Source: Xanthostigma xanthostigma (lineage: Eukaryota > Arthropoda > Insecta > Raphidioptera > Raphidiidae). Taken from it: a stretch of DNA of 64,000 nucleotides. How positions within the stretch are numbered: position 1 is the stretch's first letter; each line of letters starts with the position of its first letter. This document shows positions 46,167 through 57,149 of this stretch, piece after piece. Location of the stretch: assembly GCA_963575645.1 (NCBI GenBank), contig OY754470.1:23542501-23606500 (forward strand), given 5' to 3'. The notes beneath the pieces are model-generated. The model was not told the origin of the DNA. It worked only from the letters and a program-made list of their open reading frames with translations, and ran no database searches. The position numbers and the translations under genes are program-made.

Positions 46167-47224
46167 ATAACAACTAGTGATGTGCCGGATATCCGTATCC
46201 GTATCTGCGGATATCCGAGGGAGAAGAAAGATCCGTATCCGTATCCGTTAGTTTTTCGCGGATCTTTTACCTTATTAATTTTCAATTCATAGATGAAATT
46301 TTATATATATAGGTAGGTGACTAGCGGCCCTGTACGTGCTTCGCTACGTATAAAGTGAAATAATAAAACAATTTAATTGGAACATCTATCTATCTATTTT
46401 ATTAATTGCTAGCTATTTTAAAATATACATAAGCGTACCTATATGTGTGTATGTCAAGCACTCCGGCTGCGCCGTCGTGCTCGAAAAAAAATAGCATAAA
46501 GTATTCGTGGATAACTGGTCTTTAAAACACTTGCTCTATTTCGAGGGTTCACTCCGGCTGCGCCGTCGTGCTCGAAAAAAAAACATTTGTTACGATATTC
46601 AGTTTTTTTACATCCTCGATCTAGATATATGGTTGTTTAGTTTTCTTAAATAAGGATTCTTAAATTTTCTCTTTTTCCGCGCAATTTTTTAAATTTTTTC
46701 TGTCATAAGAACCTTCTCTTGACAATAACAAACACAACAAAAAAAAATATTGAAATTGGTACAGCCGTTCACGCGTGATGGCGTGACCAAGGGATATAGG
46801 GATTCATTTTTATATATATAGATTAGGTAAAAATGAAAACGTGCTAAATTCCACTCAGATTTCTTTTATTTTTTTAAATCGTATTTGGCACCTTTATATT
46901 GCAAACATTTATCATAGTGAGTACCATACTAATAGTACATAACTCAAAGGTACTAAATCAACTATCTTTATAATGAGATATTGCACATCGATCTTTGGAA
47001 AGGGACAATCTGTTATGAGAGTTAACTCTTAAAGAGGTCAATAACTTTTTCTCATAACAGATAGTCTCTTTCCAAAGGTCGATGTGCAATATTTACCGCC
47101 GCGTACTCTATAAGAAAGTTAAGATCTGTATCCGTATCCGCGGATCTTGAAACAAAAAATCCGTATTCAGATCCGTATCCGCGGATATACATTTTTAACG
47201 ATCCGGCACATCACTAATAACAAC
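46167..47224. mobile_element. hAT element B copy 2, perfect 8-bp duplication
   Basis: The element (46175-47216) is flanked by ATAACAAC at 46167-46174 and 47217-47224. It is almost identical to copy 1 in its terminal 130 bp and in the last 390 bp. The TA-rich spot that carries the LTR in copy 1 holds a different retroelement here (46312-46832). Confidence 0.93.
46312..46832 (+). mobile_element. RTE-like or SINE insertion nested in hAT B copy 2
   Basis: It begins near 'gtgactagcggccctgtacg' and 'tgcttcgctacg' and ends 'gcgtgatggcgtgaccaagg', 'gatatagggattcattttta' and 'tatatatag', a common RTE-type insect 3' end. 'cactccggctgcgccgtcgt' followed by 'gctcgaaaa' is present twice (46469 and 46551). 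No protein frame is left. Confidence 0.6.
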
Positions 47225-47624
47225 CTCAGCATTTTTCAATCCTGATTATTTTCTTTCAATCTACACCTAATTCTTAATGTTCATGATTTTTTCCAATTTG
47301 AGTGATCGTTTAGGTTTTATGGGTAACGTTTTTAATTATGAAAGATAAAAGAATCAAAATACAACAAATATATTGTTAAATTCGTGCTCCCATAAGCGTT
47401 CATTTGATACCCTACACGACGCTCTTTTTTTTTAATTTCTCATTTCGCTCCCTGAAATGAACCCCTGAAATAAAAATTCAACTTTTTATACTTCACGTCT
47501 GTGATTGGGCTTTGACACTATCTTTGTGCCAATTTTCAAATTTTTACCTCAAATAGTTTCAGAAAAAATCGACTGTGATCGACGAACTTAAAAGTTACAG
47601 CGTGTTAATTAGATTGGTTTTTGG

Positions 47625-47972
47625 TTGCATTTACCAACAGCACATTAATATAAACAAGCATCTATCACTGTCATATGCTAAAAGTGTTCATTAAATCTAT
47701 CATATTCAGTCAACACCTTTGACGGCTTTGTCGTATATACACATGCATGATACACGACGCACGGCTTAAGACAGTAGTGACTAGTGTTACACTGTATATT
47801 GTAGTTTGTTGTCAACAATCTTTGAAAAAAAGTTAACAAATAAAGCATCGTAAAGGTGGATGTTAGGTACTCATAATTTAATTAACCCCCTCCTCATTTT
47901 TAGTCTGTAATAGGAGGTACACCCGATTGTCCCTGCAGAACACCCATTTTAAATGTTCACCGGCCGCCACTG
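47625..47972 (-). mobile_element. hAT element A, partial copy 2 (minus)
   Basis: On the minus strand it starts CAGTGGCGGCCGGTGAACAT and 'ttaaaatgggtgtt', matching the left end of element A at 41240. 'gtcaaaggtgttgactgaat' and 'catatgacagtgatagat' match 43738-43800. This copy lacks hAT B at the corresponding point, so it shows the empty state. The opposite end is missing or too diverged. CTAAAATC follows the terminus but has no partner. Confidence 0.7.
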
Positions 47973-48250
47973 CTAAAATCCAAACTGCTCAACCTGAAAG
48001 TCGTCTAAAAATATTCATGAACATTCTTAGTTATGTTATCATCAGGAAAAACCACAGAGGCGACACGCACACATGCGTGTATTTTTCAGGCGTCTGCATT
48101 TCAGTTTCAGTAAAAAAGCGCCGGTGCGGTCTGCACGTGATCGGGTGTCAGTGGGACAAGAAAATAAATAACTGGGTCCAGTACGATAACTTAATGTGCC
48201 CAAATTTTTAATTGTTTTAAATCATAGAAAACGCTTAATTTTGACGTTCA

Positions 48251-48683
48251 AAAAAAAAATTGGTTGTCTGTAAAGTCGGTTTACGGACGATAGTTGTACG
48301 TGATAACGTATTCCGCTCGAATATCATATTTAATAATACATAACCTAAATTTTAGTAGCTTTCAAACTATATTTTTTCCGACTAATAATTTGATCAACCA
48401 AAGCAAAATACATATTTTTAAGCAATTATAAAAGACATTTAAAAGAATGTATATATATTATATATTTGTTAACAAACCGTATAATTTATCTGGCCATCTG
48501 TCAGATGTAGCTTTCGCTGGAACAGCCGAAAAAAATGTTGAACGCACATTACTCTCTGACGTCACGCGAGAAGAGAAAGACTATCGCTTATATCGCGCTC
48601 TCGCTTGCGGAACGTTACTCTTTTTCGTGCGTGCAGCCGGTGTTTCATCAATTTATAAGACGTTATCACGTCAACAACTTTGC
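48251..48683 (+). repeat. Dispersed repeat, family R1, copy 3
   Basis: It starts 'ttggttgtctgtaaagtcgg' and ends 'atttataagacgttatcacg' plus 'tcaa'. The first 110 bp are nearly identical to 6917-7020. The interior from 48530 shares 'tatcgcttatatcgcgctct' and 'ttcgtgcgtgcagccgg' with the other copies. Confidence 0.7.
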
Positions 48684-48786
48684 GGATTATTCACAAATTT
48701 CCTCAAAAACACGAAAAAACTTTTCATCTTTCACTGTCATTTTTTGAATCTAACCAATCAGAAATCACATATACACGTCATAACAA

Positions 48787-49062
48787 CCGGTGTAGAATTA
48801 CTGTATTACTATCTCACTTTGTATATACGGCCCCGTCATTATTTTTTAAAGAACTCCCCCCAAAACGCCCTCCTCTTTTCACTGCGCAAAAAAACGCCAT
48901 CGCATCGACACGACCCCGTAATTGTTTTTTAAAGAACTCCCCCCAGATCGCGCTTTCTCCTTTTCATTGCGCAAAAAAACGCCATCGTATCGACACGACC
49001 CCGTTGTTGTTTTTTAAAGAACTCCCTCCAAACGCCTTCCTCTTTTTACTTCGCAAAAAATG
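48787..49062 (+). repeat. 82-bp minisatellite, three units with leader
   Basis: The leader 'ccggtgtagaattactgtat' and following bases (48787-48827) are the same as before the array at 27388. Units start at about 48828, 48909 and 48991 with 'cccgt', then 'ttttttaaagaactccc', 'cactgcgcaaaaaaacgcca' and 'tcgcatcgacacgac'. Confidence 0.88.
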
Positions 49063-49177
49063 TAATTTTTAAAAATCAATTTCCGTACTCAAAACGGCTA
49101 TGTTATATGTTATTTGCAGTCGGTTAACGGAACGCTGTCCAAAAATTTTTTTGTTAATTTATTGTACATATTTTATA

Positions 49178-49240
49178 AGTAATAAATTTTATCTTATCTA
49201 TCTATCTATGTTATTTAAAATAATAATAATAATAATAAAT
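49178..49240. repeat. Short (TCTA)n and (ATA)n microsatellites
   Basis: 'tctatctatctatg' at 49195-49208 and 'ataataataataataataa' at 49221-49238. The second could be the TTA-type tail of a 5'-truncated LINE or SINE in minus orientation. Confidence 0.7.
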
Positions 49241-50930
49241 TTATTCCCACAAATATATTTACAAAACAAAAACAAATTATGAATCTTAAATTATGGAATT
49301 TTCCTACCCAACGTGACTTAAGTCAGTGCTATAATAATTATTTCCAATGGATATTTTGCACATCGAGTTATTGTACTCTAACCTAAATAGCTGAAATTAG
49401 AAACCATTTCCTGTATAAAATTAAAGGGAACAAGATACTGGTGTGTTGCAGGTACATATATTATCTATTTTCTTTCTTAGAAACGAAAGACTTATTTTGG
49501 AGTTTACTCGTCGTAAACACCACGTATATATATGACATTACATGAATGCATTGTAGGTGGTAACTAAGTTTGCAAACATTAGTTACATAATAATATATTA
49601 TACATGCACTGTTCCGTTTCAGACGTTCATATAATTTATATATACTGCCTAATCAACTTAAGAAATTATTATATAATACATATCATCACTTGCAGTGTCG
49701 AGGTGTAAATATGCATAAATGCGAAGGTGTTATGACAACAATTACGCTATTTCATACTATACGGTTTTGCTCGTGCGGCAAAAAACCGTACGGCTGTAGA
49801 AGTGAAGGAAAACATGGGATCTTCCATTTCCCTAGTAATAAATCATATTGTAACGAAACTTAAAATTAGTAGTGATCTTGCTCAAGATTGAACTGTCAAT
49901 AAAGTTGAGAATTAAGTGAAAATCAGCTATTTTTATTGGGTCGTTACTTGAAAAAATTACAGGCTGGATTTTTAAAACCCGAACACCTTTTTACTTTTTT
50001 GGAGGAAAGGTTTTCGAAAAAATGTTTTGGACAAAATTTCCAGGGAATCAAGAACATTGATCTAGTTTTTTTTTATTTGATAAGGTATCAAGGTCACCTC
50101 CACTTTTTTAAATAGACACTTTTATCTAGAATTGTTGTTCTTTGGTTTCTTTGGTTCTCAATTCATCCCACTTGATTCTCTGCAACTTTTGTCCGAAATT
50201 TCTTTTCGAAAACCTTTCTTCTACGAAATAAAAGGGGGTTCGAATCCAGTCTGTACCTAAATATCTCGTGCGTGATTATTTTATTACTTGTGTGACTGTC
50301 AGAGCTCGCTGGGCTTCGTTTTATCAAAATGTCATATACTGTGTCATAAAATAATAATTCATCCACCGTACGTGATTGTAAATAGGGTAAGAAATAATTT
50401 GATATTTTTTTATTTCTCATACAAATCGCTATTCCCAACCTGTTAATTTTTTAGTTGAGGAATAAAAAAAAGTATTTAATATTTCTTAAGTTTCGGGTCT
50501 GAGGTTTTAAAATTGTTTATTTCTTTTTTTTATCATTCGTGGATGCAAATACAGGTATCTGGCACATGATCAGTAAAATTTTACCGGTTCACTCAATTTC
50601 TTTGGCAGGATCCATTCAATTGAAAAGCAGACAGCGCGATGGATGTAGTGGCTGCGCTTTTCGTGCCACCATAGTGCACGCTGCACTGAAGAGCTTGACA
50701 GCACCTGGGACCACTATAGAACACTATGGTTACAATTATTTATACACCTACTCGAGGGAGCACTTTATACTGTAATTACGTTTCAGTTTAATAATTACGA
50801 TGTTAGGAAAAAATATATAAATATCTCAGATATGCTTAATATTGACGTGTCTTATGAATCGATTAGGTCTAAGCGCAAATTCGTATCTTGATTAGTTTAG
50901 AAGTTATGATGGTTTAAATTGTATAAAAAT
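49241..50930. other. No gene recognised
   Basis: The segment 49335-49385 ('gatattttgcacatcgagtt', 'attgtactctaacct') recurs inverted at 53932-53985. ORFs of 60-91 residues in this part lack family features. Confidence 0.35.
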
Positions 50931-50999
50931 TTAAAAAATTGCAATTGACTATATCTTCGAAACTAAAAGAGATACAGGGTTGCGGATGGTCGGAATCGA

Positions 51000-51200
51000 T
51001 TCAGAATGACCTTTTCTATGGTGTGAAATTTTTTAATAAATTGCCATTGGAAATAAGAACTTTAGAAACAAAATATTTTAAAAGAAATGTGAAAAAAATG
51101 TTATTAGAAAATTGTTTCTATAGCATAAAGGAATTCCTTGACTGTCAGCATGTACATTAATTATGTAGGAATGACAATAAATTATTATTATTATTATTTT
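51000..51200 (+). pseudogene. LINE 3'-terminal protein fragment with TTA tail
   Basis: The frame ending at 51160 reads LFYGVKFFNKLPLEIRTLET, then KYFKRNVKKMLLENCFYSIK and EFL. 'FFNKLP ... FKR.VKK.L....FYS..EFL' is the C-terminal signature following the reverse transcriptase of Jockey/CR1-type LINE proteins. After the stop, 'aggaatgacaataaattatt' followed by (att)n forms the 3' end. Only the last 50 or so residues survive. The part before it (50939-51000) belongs to a local repeat also seen at 51544-51600 and, inverted, at 51428-51480. Confidence 0.7.
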
Positions 51201-52440
51201 TTTTTTAATATCAAACGAAACAGAGCGAATTTATTTTTCATTAGTTTTTACATTTTGTAAGAACGGTACCCCCTTATAGGTGCATATTAACAAACGAATT
51301 TATTTTTCAAAAATTTTTTAATTTTATAAGAAGTGTACCCCCGTCTTACTTTTTCTGTTTTTGAAAAAAAGAACAGAAACCGGTGACATTTTCCTTATAT
51401 ACGACTTACAACTGAGGCTTTCTTATAGAAAAAAGTGCGCTGAATCGATTCCGACCGCTCCCATCTCTGTATCATTAGTCGTTTAGAAGTTACGGCATTT
51501 TTAAGTTTTTCTCAAATAATATAAAGAAATGCCCATATCTCTAAAACTACAAGTGATAAACGATTGCGGATTGTCGGAGTCGATTCAGCTTGCCTTTTTT
51601 ATAATTCGGTCTAGCAAGAGATAGGCGAACAAAAAAAGTGCTTGCGTATTAATATATAGGCTAATTAATATAGAAGAGGGTGACATGAAAAGCCTGATAT
51701 AATAATATAATAGTTATAAATCTCGTACATAAAAATAACTTAGTGAATTTTTATTTTTTACTAATTTTCGTTTGCTTTCAGAAATCTGCAGCATTTATTA
51801 AAATCATTTGTAAATAAAAAAGTCGCGAATCTCTCAATGTGTAAATTAGTTTGATAATTAACGATTTTTTTTTTAATTTGAAACACTTATTAAGAATCGT
51901 TAACGACTAATCCTATATTATCACACCAGGTAAATGACCATCATCAAGGGTTGAACTTAATTGGTTATTATTAAATCAATGATTGAATAATGGTCATTAA
52001 ATTCAATTTCAGAGTTTGTCCATCGAAAAAAATCACGCCGAATTACACTAATGAGTATTAAATCTTTCTGATTGATGTTTGTTCCATTTAAAATGCAAAA
52101 ATATAGAAAAAATATTTAACCCTTTTAACTTCCGTGAATTGGACTTCTTAATTTTAATTCAGTATTTTGTATTTATCAAATAGGTACAACTCTCAATAAT
52201 TTAAAATCTTAAAAGTGATAAAAATTATCCTTTTTAATTCCTCTGTTTTTTTCTGTTTCTATATCCTATATTTTAACCGATACTGTAATAATAGATTTAT
52301 AGAAATTCGGTGCACGTTGATAAAGCTCAACTCAAAGGATAGGTTACTTTATATTCGTCTTAGCTCGCGTTAAGGTACGGTATCGATACGAATAATTATA
52401 TTTTGCGTAAAATAAAATATATGCAATTATGTGACTTTTT
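51201..52440. other. No gene recognised; degenerate repeats
   Basis: 'gattgcggattgtcggagtc', then 'gattcagc', at 51563 resembles 50978-51005, and the inverse is near 51430-51470. Otherwise AT-rich without features. Confidence 0.4.
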
Positions 52441-52449
52441 AGTCCAAGC

Positions 52450-52545
52450 CTTGCAGAACTATGCTGGGTTGCAGAAAGGACTGTCAAAAAATTTGATTTG
52501 ACAATGGCCTTAGATTTTGATCATATAAAATTATTACAGTTTTCA
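52450..52545 (-). repeat. Repeat R4, copy 1 (minus)
   Basis: On the minus strand: 'tatgatcaaaatctaaggcc', 'attgtcaaatcaaatttttt', 'gacagtcctttctgcaaccc' and 'agcat'. Matches 55450-55545, and the two halves flanking the Harbinger block at 52790-53660. Confidence 0.7.
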
Positions 52546-52810
52546 TACATAAGGAGCAGTTGTTGCAACTATTTGTGATCTAGAACAATAAATTGTAAGT
52601 ACTCACACAATGGATATTCTACATAGAAAAAGACCGTTTTTCAAGCTAAATTTTGATCAAAATGTGTAGAAAAACGTTGGTTCGGAGTAGAAACTGTACA
52701 AAAAACGATGCTAAACACGGTTTAAGAAAAATGTTTCAATCGATCAATTATTTTTCGAGCAGGATCGACTTGAATGCTTTTCATGTGGAAAAACATATAT
52801 GTTCACAATC

Positions 52811-53615
52811 TAAAAATGGCGCGGGAAAATAAATTAATATCGTCTTGGCATCGACGTAATTCTATACTTGCATCAGCATCACCGACTCGGCGTCGTGGCT
52901 CGCCGACCAAAATGAAATTCCAGACTCTGCTACTTGCATCATGAAACATAAAGCGGCCTACACACCTTGATACAAGCTGCGATGCAGGCATCGACTCTAT
53001 ATTTCATGGAACTTGCATCAGTTGCAAAAACGCCTACTTAAATCGAAACCTATTGCGATGCCTGAATCGACTCCATGTTCATGCAACACAAAACAGTAGG
53101 TTAAGTTATTTTCTAGGTACCTAGTGCTTGACGAATAAAATGAGGTACGTTTTGCCAACACCAGTTTTATTAGCAGTCTTTATACTCCATAAAAGAAAAA
53201 GGAAATGGTCAAAAAGATGGTTTATAGAAAGAAAACGTTATTCAAATGCTTTATTAGAAGAGCTAAAAGTACATTTGTATTCCAAAGACATGTATGCAGA
53301 TAATAAATGTTTATGAACTCTTCCCAAAATACACGATCACTTTCTATCATGGAGTTTACACACACAAACAGCAAAGTAACCTCCAAAATGGCGCGGGAAA
53401 ATAAAATTAATATCGTCTTGGTATCGACGCATTTCTATACACCGACTCGGCGTCGTGGCTCGCCGAACAAAATGGGATTCTAGACTCTGCATCGCTGCAA
53501 GCTGCAACTGATCTGTCTGATGCCAAATACGTGATTCAGTACTACACACACTGCTACTTGCATCATAAACATAAGCGTCGATGCCTGCATCGCAGCTAAT
53601 ATCAAGGCCGCTTAA
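52811..53615. mobile_element. PIF/Harbinger-type element block with TAA flanks
   Basis: The block 52814-53612 is flanked by TAA at 52811-52813 and 53613-53615, the duplication expected for PIF/Harbinger. Inside, 'agcggcc...cttgata' at 52952 and the inverse of 'agcggccttgatattagctg' at 53592-53612 are inverted, both followed by 'ctgcgatgcaggcatcgac'. A segment starting 'aaaatggcgcgggaaaataa' is present twice in direct orientation (52813-52948 and 53384-53590). So two copies seem fused or nested. A transposase fragment lies at 53140-53316. Confidence 0.6.
53140..53316 (+). pseudogene. Harbinger transposase N-terminal fragment
   Basis: From the ATG at 53140 the frame encodes 58 residues: VLLAVFILHKRKRKWSKRWF then IERKRYSNALLEELKVHLYS and KDMYADN before a stop. 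The pattern basic-rich, W-x-x-R-W, R-x-x-x-x-x-x-L-L-x-E-L, then D matches the N-terminal region of PIF/Harbinger (HARBI1-type) nucleases, which normally continue to about 350-400 residues with a DDE nuclease domain. That domain is absent. It lies between the Harbinger inverted repeats and supports the class assignment. The fragment is too short for activity. Confidence 0.6.
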
Positions 53616-53619
53616 GGTC

Positions 53620-54027
53620 ATTGTCAAATCAGGCTTTTTGACAATTCTTTCTGCAACCCCGCACCGTTTCTGATTAAGTGTAAGTAAATGTTCTAGAAAT
53701 ATTATGAAAGCGTTGTTATTGAAGAAAAACACTTGTAACTGACATTAGACTGACATTAAGCATGTTCTTGATCGTGTAAATAACATGTACAACATAATGT
53801 GTCAACATTGAATCATACGGTGGCCTACGGACATGAATTTTCCTATGTACCTGCCATAAACAACGCTCTACACTTGATTACATACAACATGGCGTAAACG
53901 TAATTTTATCAAATTGCCGTATTTAGACAAATGTTAGAGTACGATAACTCGATGTGCAAAATATCCACTGGAAATACACAATTATTATTTTATATGACAT
54001 ATAAAAGTGTTATTATAGCCGTTTTAT
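53620..54027. other. No gene recognised
   Basis: 53614-53665 is the right half of repeat R4. 53932-53985 is an inverted copy of 49335-49385. No other feature. Confidence 0.4.
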
Positions 54028-54422
54028 GTGCGGAAAATTGACCGAGCGGGGTAGCGTTGCAGTGAGAGCACTAGACTCAAATCCCGGCGGGGGCAGATGT
54101 GGTTGGGACTTTTTCCTGCCGCCTCTCGCTGAGAAACGGCAATTCCTGTACCGGCCATCTTATTGATGTTTTCCATGACAAACTCCTGTGATCAAAATTT
54201 GCTTACCTTATCCTAATGTCCTAAAATTCCTTCAATCGCTCATTGCTATTAATTAAGTGGAAGTTTAAAAATGAAGGAAATAACGGTAAGTGTGATAGAT
54301 GGAAAATAGTAATGGTGCGAATGTCGTCTGTTACGACGTAAAGTCGAGAAACGAATGTTAAACGCATTATTATTATTATTATTGTTATTATTATTATCAT
54401 TATTATTATATTATTATATTTC

Positions 54423-54893
54423 CCAATTATTCACTCTGAACTATATAATTTATTTAAAAGTTACAATATCAAAATTATTTTCACAAATAATAATACCTTA
54501 GGTAACACAATATTTACAAAATTAAAAGATCCTTTAAAAACCTTAGAAAAATATAATGTGATATACTCCATTAAATGCAAACAATGTAATGCTGTATATA
54601 TTGGACAAACAAAACAATATTTAAAATGTAGAATCCTACAACATAAAAATTCAATTAATAAAAAAAAACTCAATCCCAATAAACCTAACACCGCATTAAG
54701 CGACCATGCAGTTGATAATTTCCACTCATTTGATTTTGATTCCACAATAATAATTACTACCGAACATAATTACAAAAAACGATTAACCCTAGAAATGATC
54801 CATATCAAACAATGTACAAATTCTATCAATTACCGAACAGACATCACAGAACTAAACACCATCTATGACAATATTCTTTTAACAAACACATAA
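54423..54893 (+). pseudogene. Penelope-like element: linker and GIY-YIG endonuclease fragment
   Basis: The open frame ends at the TAA 54891-54893 and extends upstream to about 54423 without a stop. It contains IIFTNNNTLGNTIFTKLKD, then VIYSIKCKQCNAVYIGQT and LKCRILQHKNSI. This is the Penelope-type C-terminus: a linker, a cysteine pair C-x-x-C, then the GIY-YIG nuclease core with its YIG motif, the arginine in LKCR and the histidine in LQHK. The reverse transcriptase part upstream is missing, replaced by the (ATT)n tail of the SINE. The endonuclease normally nicks the target for target-primed reverse transcription. The frame has no interruptions over 156 codons, so the copy is young, but it has no RT and cannot move itself. 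Confidence 0.85.
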
Positions 54894-55305
54894 ATATAAA
54901 AATAGTACAATATTAATATCTTCATTACCAACTGTTTTTCAGTTTTATTAAAAAAAAATTTTCAACTACGCAATTAAACTTTTTTGACAGTATACATTCA
55001 TTTTTCTAACTTTTTTCAAAAATATTTTAACCACAATTCAAAAAAAAAAAACTGTAAGTAATAATTTATTATTCATTGACTTAGTATGACAATTTTGCTT
55101 TCATTTATCTCTTTTTAATTTTTCTTTTTATATTATTGATTTACAGATTTTAACTGATGATGCCTTTTGAGGCGAAACGTCTTAACTCCAAATATATAAT
55201 ATTTAATAAAAAAAAAAAATATCAACAAAATGACTTTTTCCTGTCATTATATATAACTGAAACATCCAGTATATACTCTCATATATCTACCAGTTGTACA
55301 TCTTA
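54894..55305 (+). mobile_element. Penelope-like element 3' region
   Basis: 'actgatgatgccttttgagg' followed by 'cgaaacgtcttaactcc' at about 55155-55192 is the typical Penelope 3' motif (GAAGATG...CGAAACGTC). A-rich tracts follow. The exact right boundary is estimated from where the SINE tail resumes. Confidence 0.6.
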
Positions 55306-55357
55306 AGCATATTATTATTATAAGTGCGGAAAATTGATTTTTATATATTAATTTTTT

Positions 55358-55410
55358 TTTCGCAGTGAAAAGAAGGCGTTTGGGGGGAGTTCTTTAAAAA
55401 AAATTACGCA
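55358..55410 (-). repeat. Partial 82-bp minisatellite unit
   Basis: On the minus strand 'aaagaactccccccaaacgc' and 'cttcttttcactgcga' match the unit at 27470 and 48828. Only about half a unit is present. Confidence 0.75.
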
Positions 55411-55449
55411 AAAAAATGTTCTAGATCACAGGGAGTTTGATACGACATT

Positions 55450-55545
55450 AGACTGGTATATGGAAACTGTAATTATATGATCACAATCTAAGGTCATTGT
55501 CAAGTCAGATTTTTTGACAATCCTTTCTGCAACCCAGCATTAGTG
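55450..55545 (+). repeat. Repeat R4, uninterrupted copy
   Basis: 'tatatgatcacaatctaagg', 'tcattgtcaagtcagatttt', 'ttgacaatcctttctgcaac' and 'ccagcat'. It gives the pre-insertion sequence for the Harbinger block at 52814-53612. Confidence 0.75.
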
Positions 55546-55835
55546 AAACATTATTTCAACAACGACATGTTGTCTGTGATTCATTCAGCCAACAGAAATG
55601 TCAGCGCTGTATGCAATACATGTGCAGGTATGTATGTAAAATGTAGGTACGCGTTGTACTGAAGCGAGTACAGTTAATTGATACACAAGCCGCCTACCTG
55701 AAATGTCTACTCAATGTTGCCGGTTCGCTTAGGATCAGCGATGCCATACAAGACGACGTCAATGGGTAAACTTTAAAGCCAAACAAAAATTAATTTTTAT
55801 TAAAATTTTCTTATGCCCATATTCACCGAACGCTA

Positions 55836-56565
55836 TTAAGGGGTTAGGTGGGTTTCAAAATTTCAAAAAATCGATTTTTATTTTTTTTGCTTATCTTATA
55901 ATTCAATATGTTTAGAATATTCTCTTAAAGTTTTAAAACGATCTGAGTAATATTCTAAGAGATATAGCCTTCGGATGTTCTACCCTTCAGGCTATGTTAT
56001 TTGAATGTAAATATTTAATCGCGTTTTTTTGGAAACTACGTTTTTGAAATCGGTGGTCACGATTTCTCGAAAAATTATGAACCGATCTCTTTGAAATTTT
56101 GCACACTTCTTCAAAATAACATTATCTCGTGCTTGAACGAAGGATTTTTTTTTCCTATTTTAAGTGATTTTTCAAGGCCATGAAGGTTGCAAATTTTACT
56201 CAAAAAAAGGGTTTTTTTGTTCTCAACGCCGCCAAAAATGCAATTTTATTTATTTATTTTTTTCCTTCGTCCAAGCACAAGCTTTAAGCATTTACTAACA
56301 GAAAATTATTGGTTTTTGCATTTCCGATGAATCTGTCATGAGTTATCCTGACCACGCCGATAGAACTTTTTTTTGAGGGGTCACAGGAAACGACGTGCCC
56401 ACGCCTTAATTTTCAATATTTTTTAATGAAAATTTCACAAACTACTTATGAAATATATACCTTTTATATGGTAAATTGATGGAATGAAATATTTTGTTGG
56501 TTAAATAAAAAAAAATCGTAAAAATGTACCTGTTTTGAGCCTTTGAAACCCACCTAACCCCTTAA
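55836..56565. mobile_element. TTAA-target transposon, 722 bp, GGGGTTAGGTGGGTTTCAAA ends
   Basis: The element (55840-56561) is flanked by TTAA at 55836-55839 and 56562-56565. The terminal 20 bp GGGGTTAGGTGGGTTTCAAA are perfectly inverted at the other end. This fits the piggyBac or Kolobok class. The interior has no ORF above chance. 'ttcgtccaagcacaagc' and 'gtgcttgaacgaagg' form an internal inverted pair. Confidence 0.93.
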
Positions 56566-56819
56566 AGATGGAAGTTAGTATAATCTTGGAATAAATTTGT
56601 TCGTTAGAATAAAATTTATTTTCAAGTCACCAAGCAAATTATCAGGTAGAAAAGTTAATTAAAGAATAAATATACACTGCACTATACTCCTTGCTCTTTT
56701 TTTTTGAATATTTTGACGTTTACCCAAAAATTCGACCGATGGCGTTAGTGTAAACGTCAAAATAAAGTTTCACAAAATAATAATGTTTTGTCCTAGCCCA
56801 ACTGCACACAAAACTTCCA

Positions 56820-57149
56820 CTTAAGGCTAATTTACACTTTGTTAAGTAGCAAGTGCAGGTGACAAGTGATTAGTTAACATGATATTATGGTGTTAAGTGT
56901 TAAGTGTGAAGAAAACGTTCACACAGTGTTTAGTGCTTTTGCAGGTCCCAAGTGTCTGCCGTGCAGAAATCGAACATGACTTGTTATTGAAATCCAAAAA
57001 TCTAAGAGATTATGGCAAAAAAATGGATAAGCAGAAGACTTCAGTATGGAGCTAATGATAAACTTTTCCAAGAACTGATTAATGAAGATCCAACTGAATT
57101 TTGTAACTCAATGCGAATGACAGAAGAAATATTTAATAAGTCATATTGA
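56820..57149 (+). mobile_element. 5' part of a PIF/Harbinger element
   Basis: 'aaggctaatttacactttgt' at 56823 preceded by TTA resembles a Harbinger terminal inverted repeat. It is followed by clustered 'ttaagtg' motifs (56884-56910), typical of subterminal binding sites, and the transposase start at 57012. The opposite end was not found downstream. Confidence 0.5.
57012..57149 (+). pseudogene. Harbinger transposase N-terminal fragment
   Basis: ATG at 57012 to TGA at 57147-57149, 45 residues: KKWISRRLQYGANDKLFQEL, then INEDPTEFCNSMRMTEEIFN. The pattern W-x-x-R-R-x-x-G-A-x-x-x-L-x-x-E-L-x-x-x-D-P-x-x-F-x-x-x-x-R-M is the conserved N-terminal part of PIF/Harbinger nucleases. The frame stops just where the DDE nuclease would begin, so it is a truncated gene. 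The A-rich leader and possible terminal repeat upstream suggest the natural start is preserved. It is better conserved than the fragment at 53140 and comes from a different family. Confidence 0.75.

Larger units (their letters stand above)
54028..55337 (+). mobile_element. tRNA-derived SINE S2, copy A, with a Penelope-like element in its tail
   Basis: GTGCGGAAAATTGA occurs at 54028-54041 and 55324-55337, a 14-bp target duplication. The SINE begins at 54042 with 'ccgagcggggtagcgttgca' and 'gtgagagcactagac', a decayed tRNA-like head, followed by 'cggcgggggcag', 'ctgccgcctctcgctgagaa' and 'gtaaagtcgagaaacga', ending 'ttaaacgcattattattatt'. The TTA-type tail appears on both sides of the Penelope-like element (54367-54420 and 55308-55322), so that element landed in the tail. 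Confidence 0.7.

Noticed and set aside
48447-49072. ORFs of 161 and 130 residues
   Set aside because: They run through the R1 repeat and the 82-bp minisatellite in overlapping frames.
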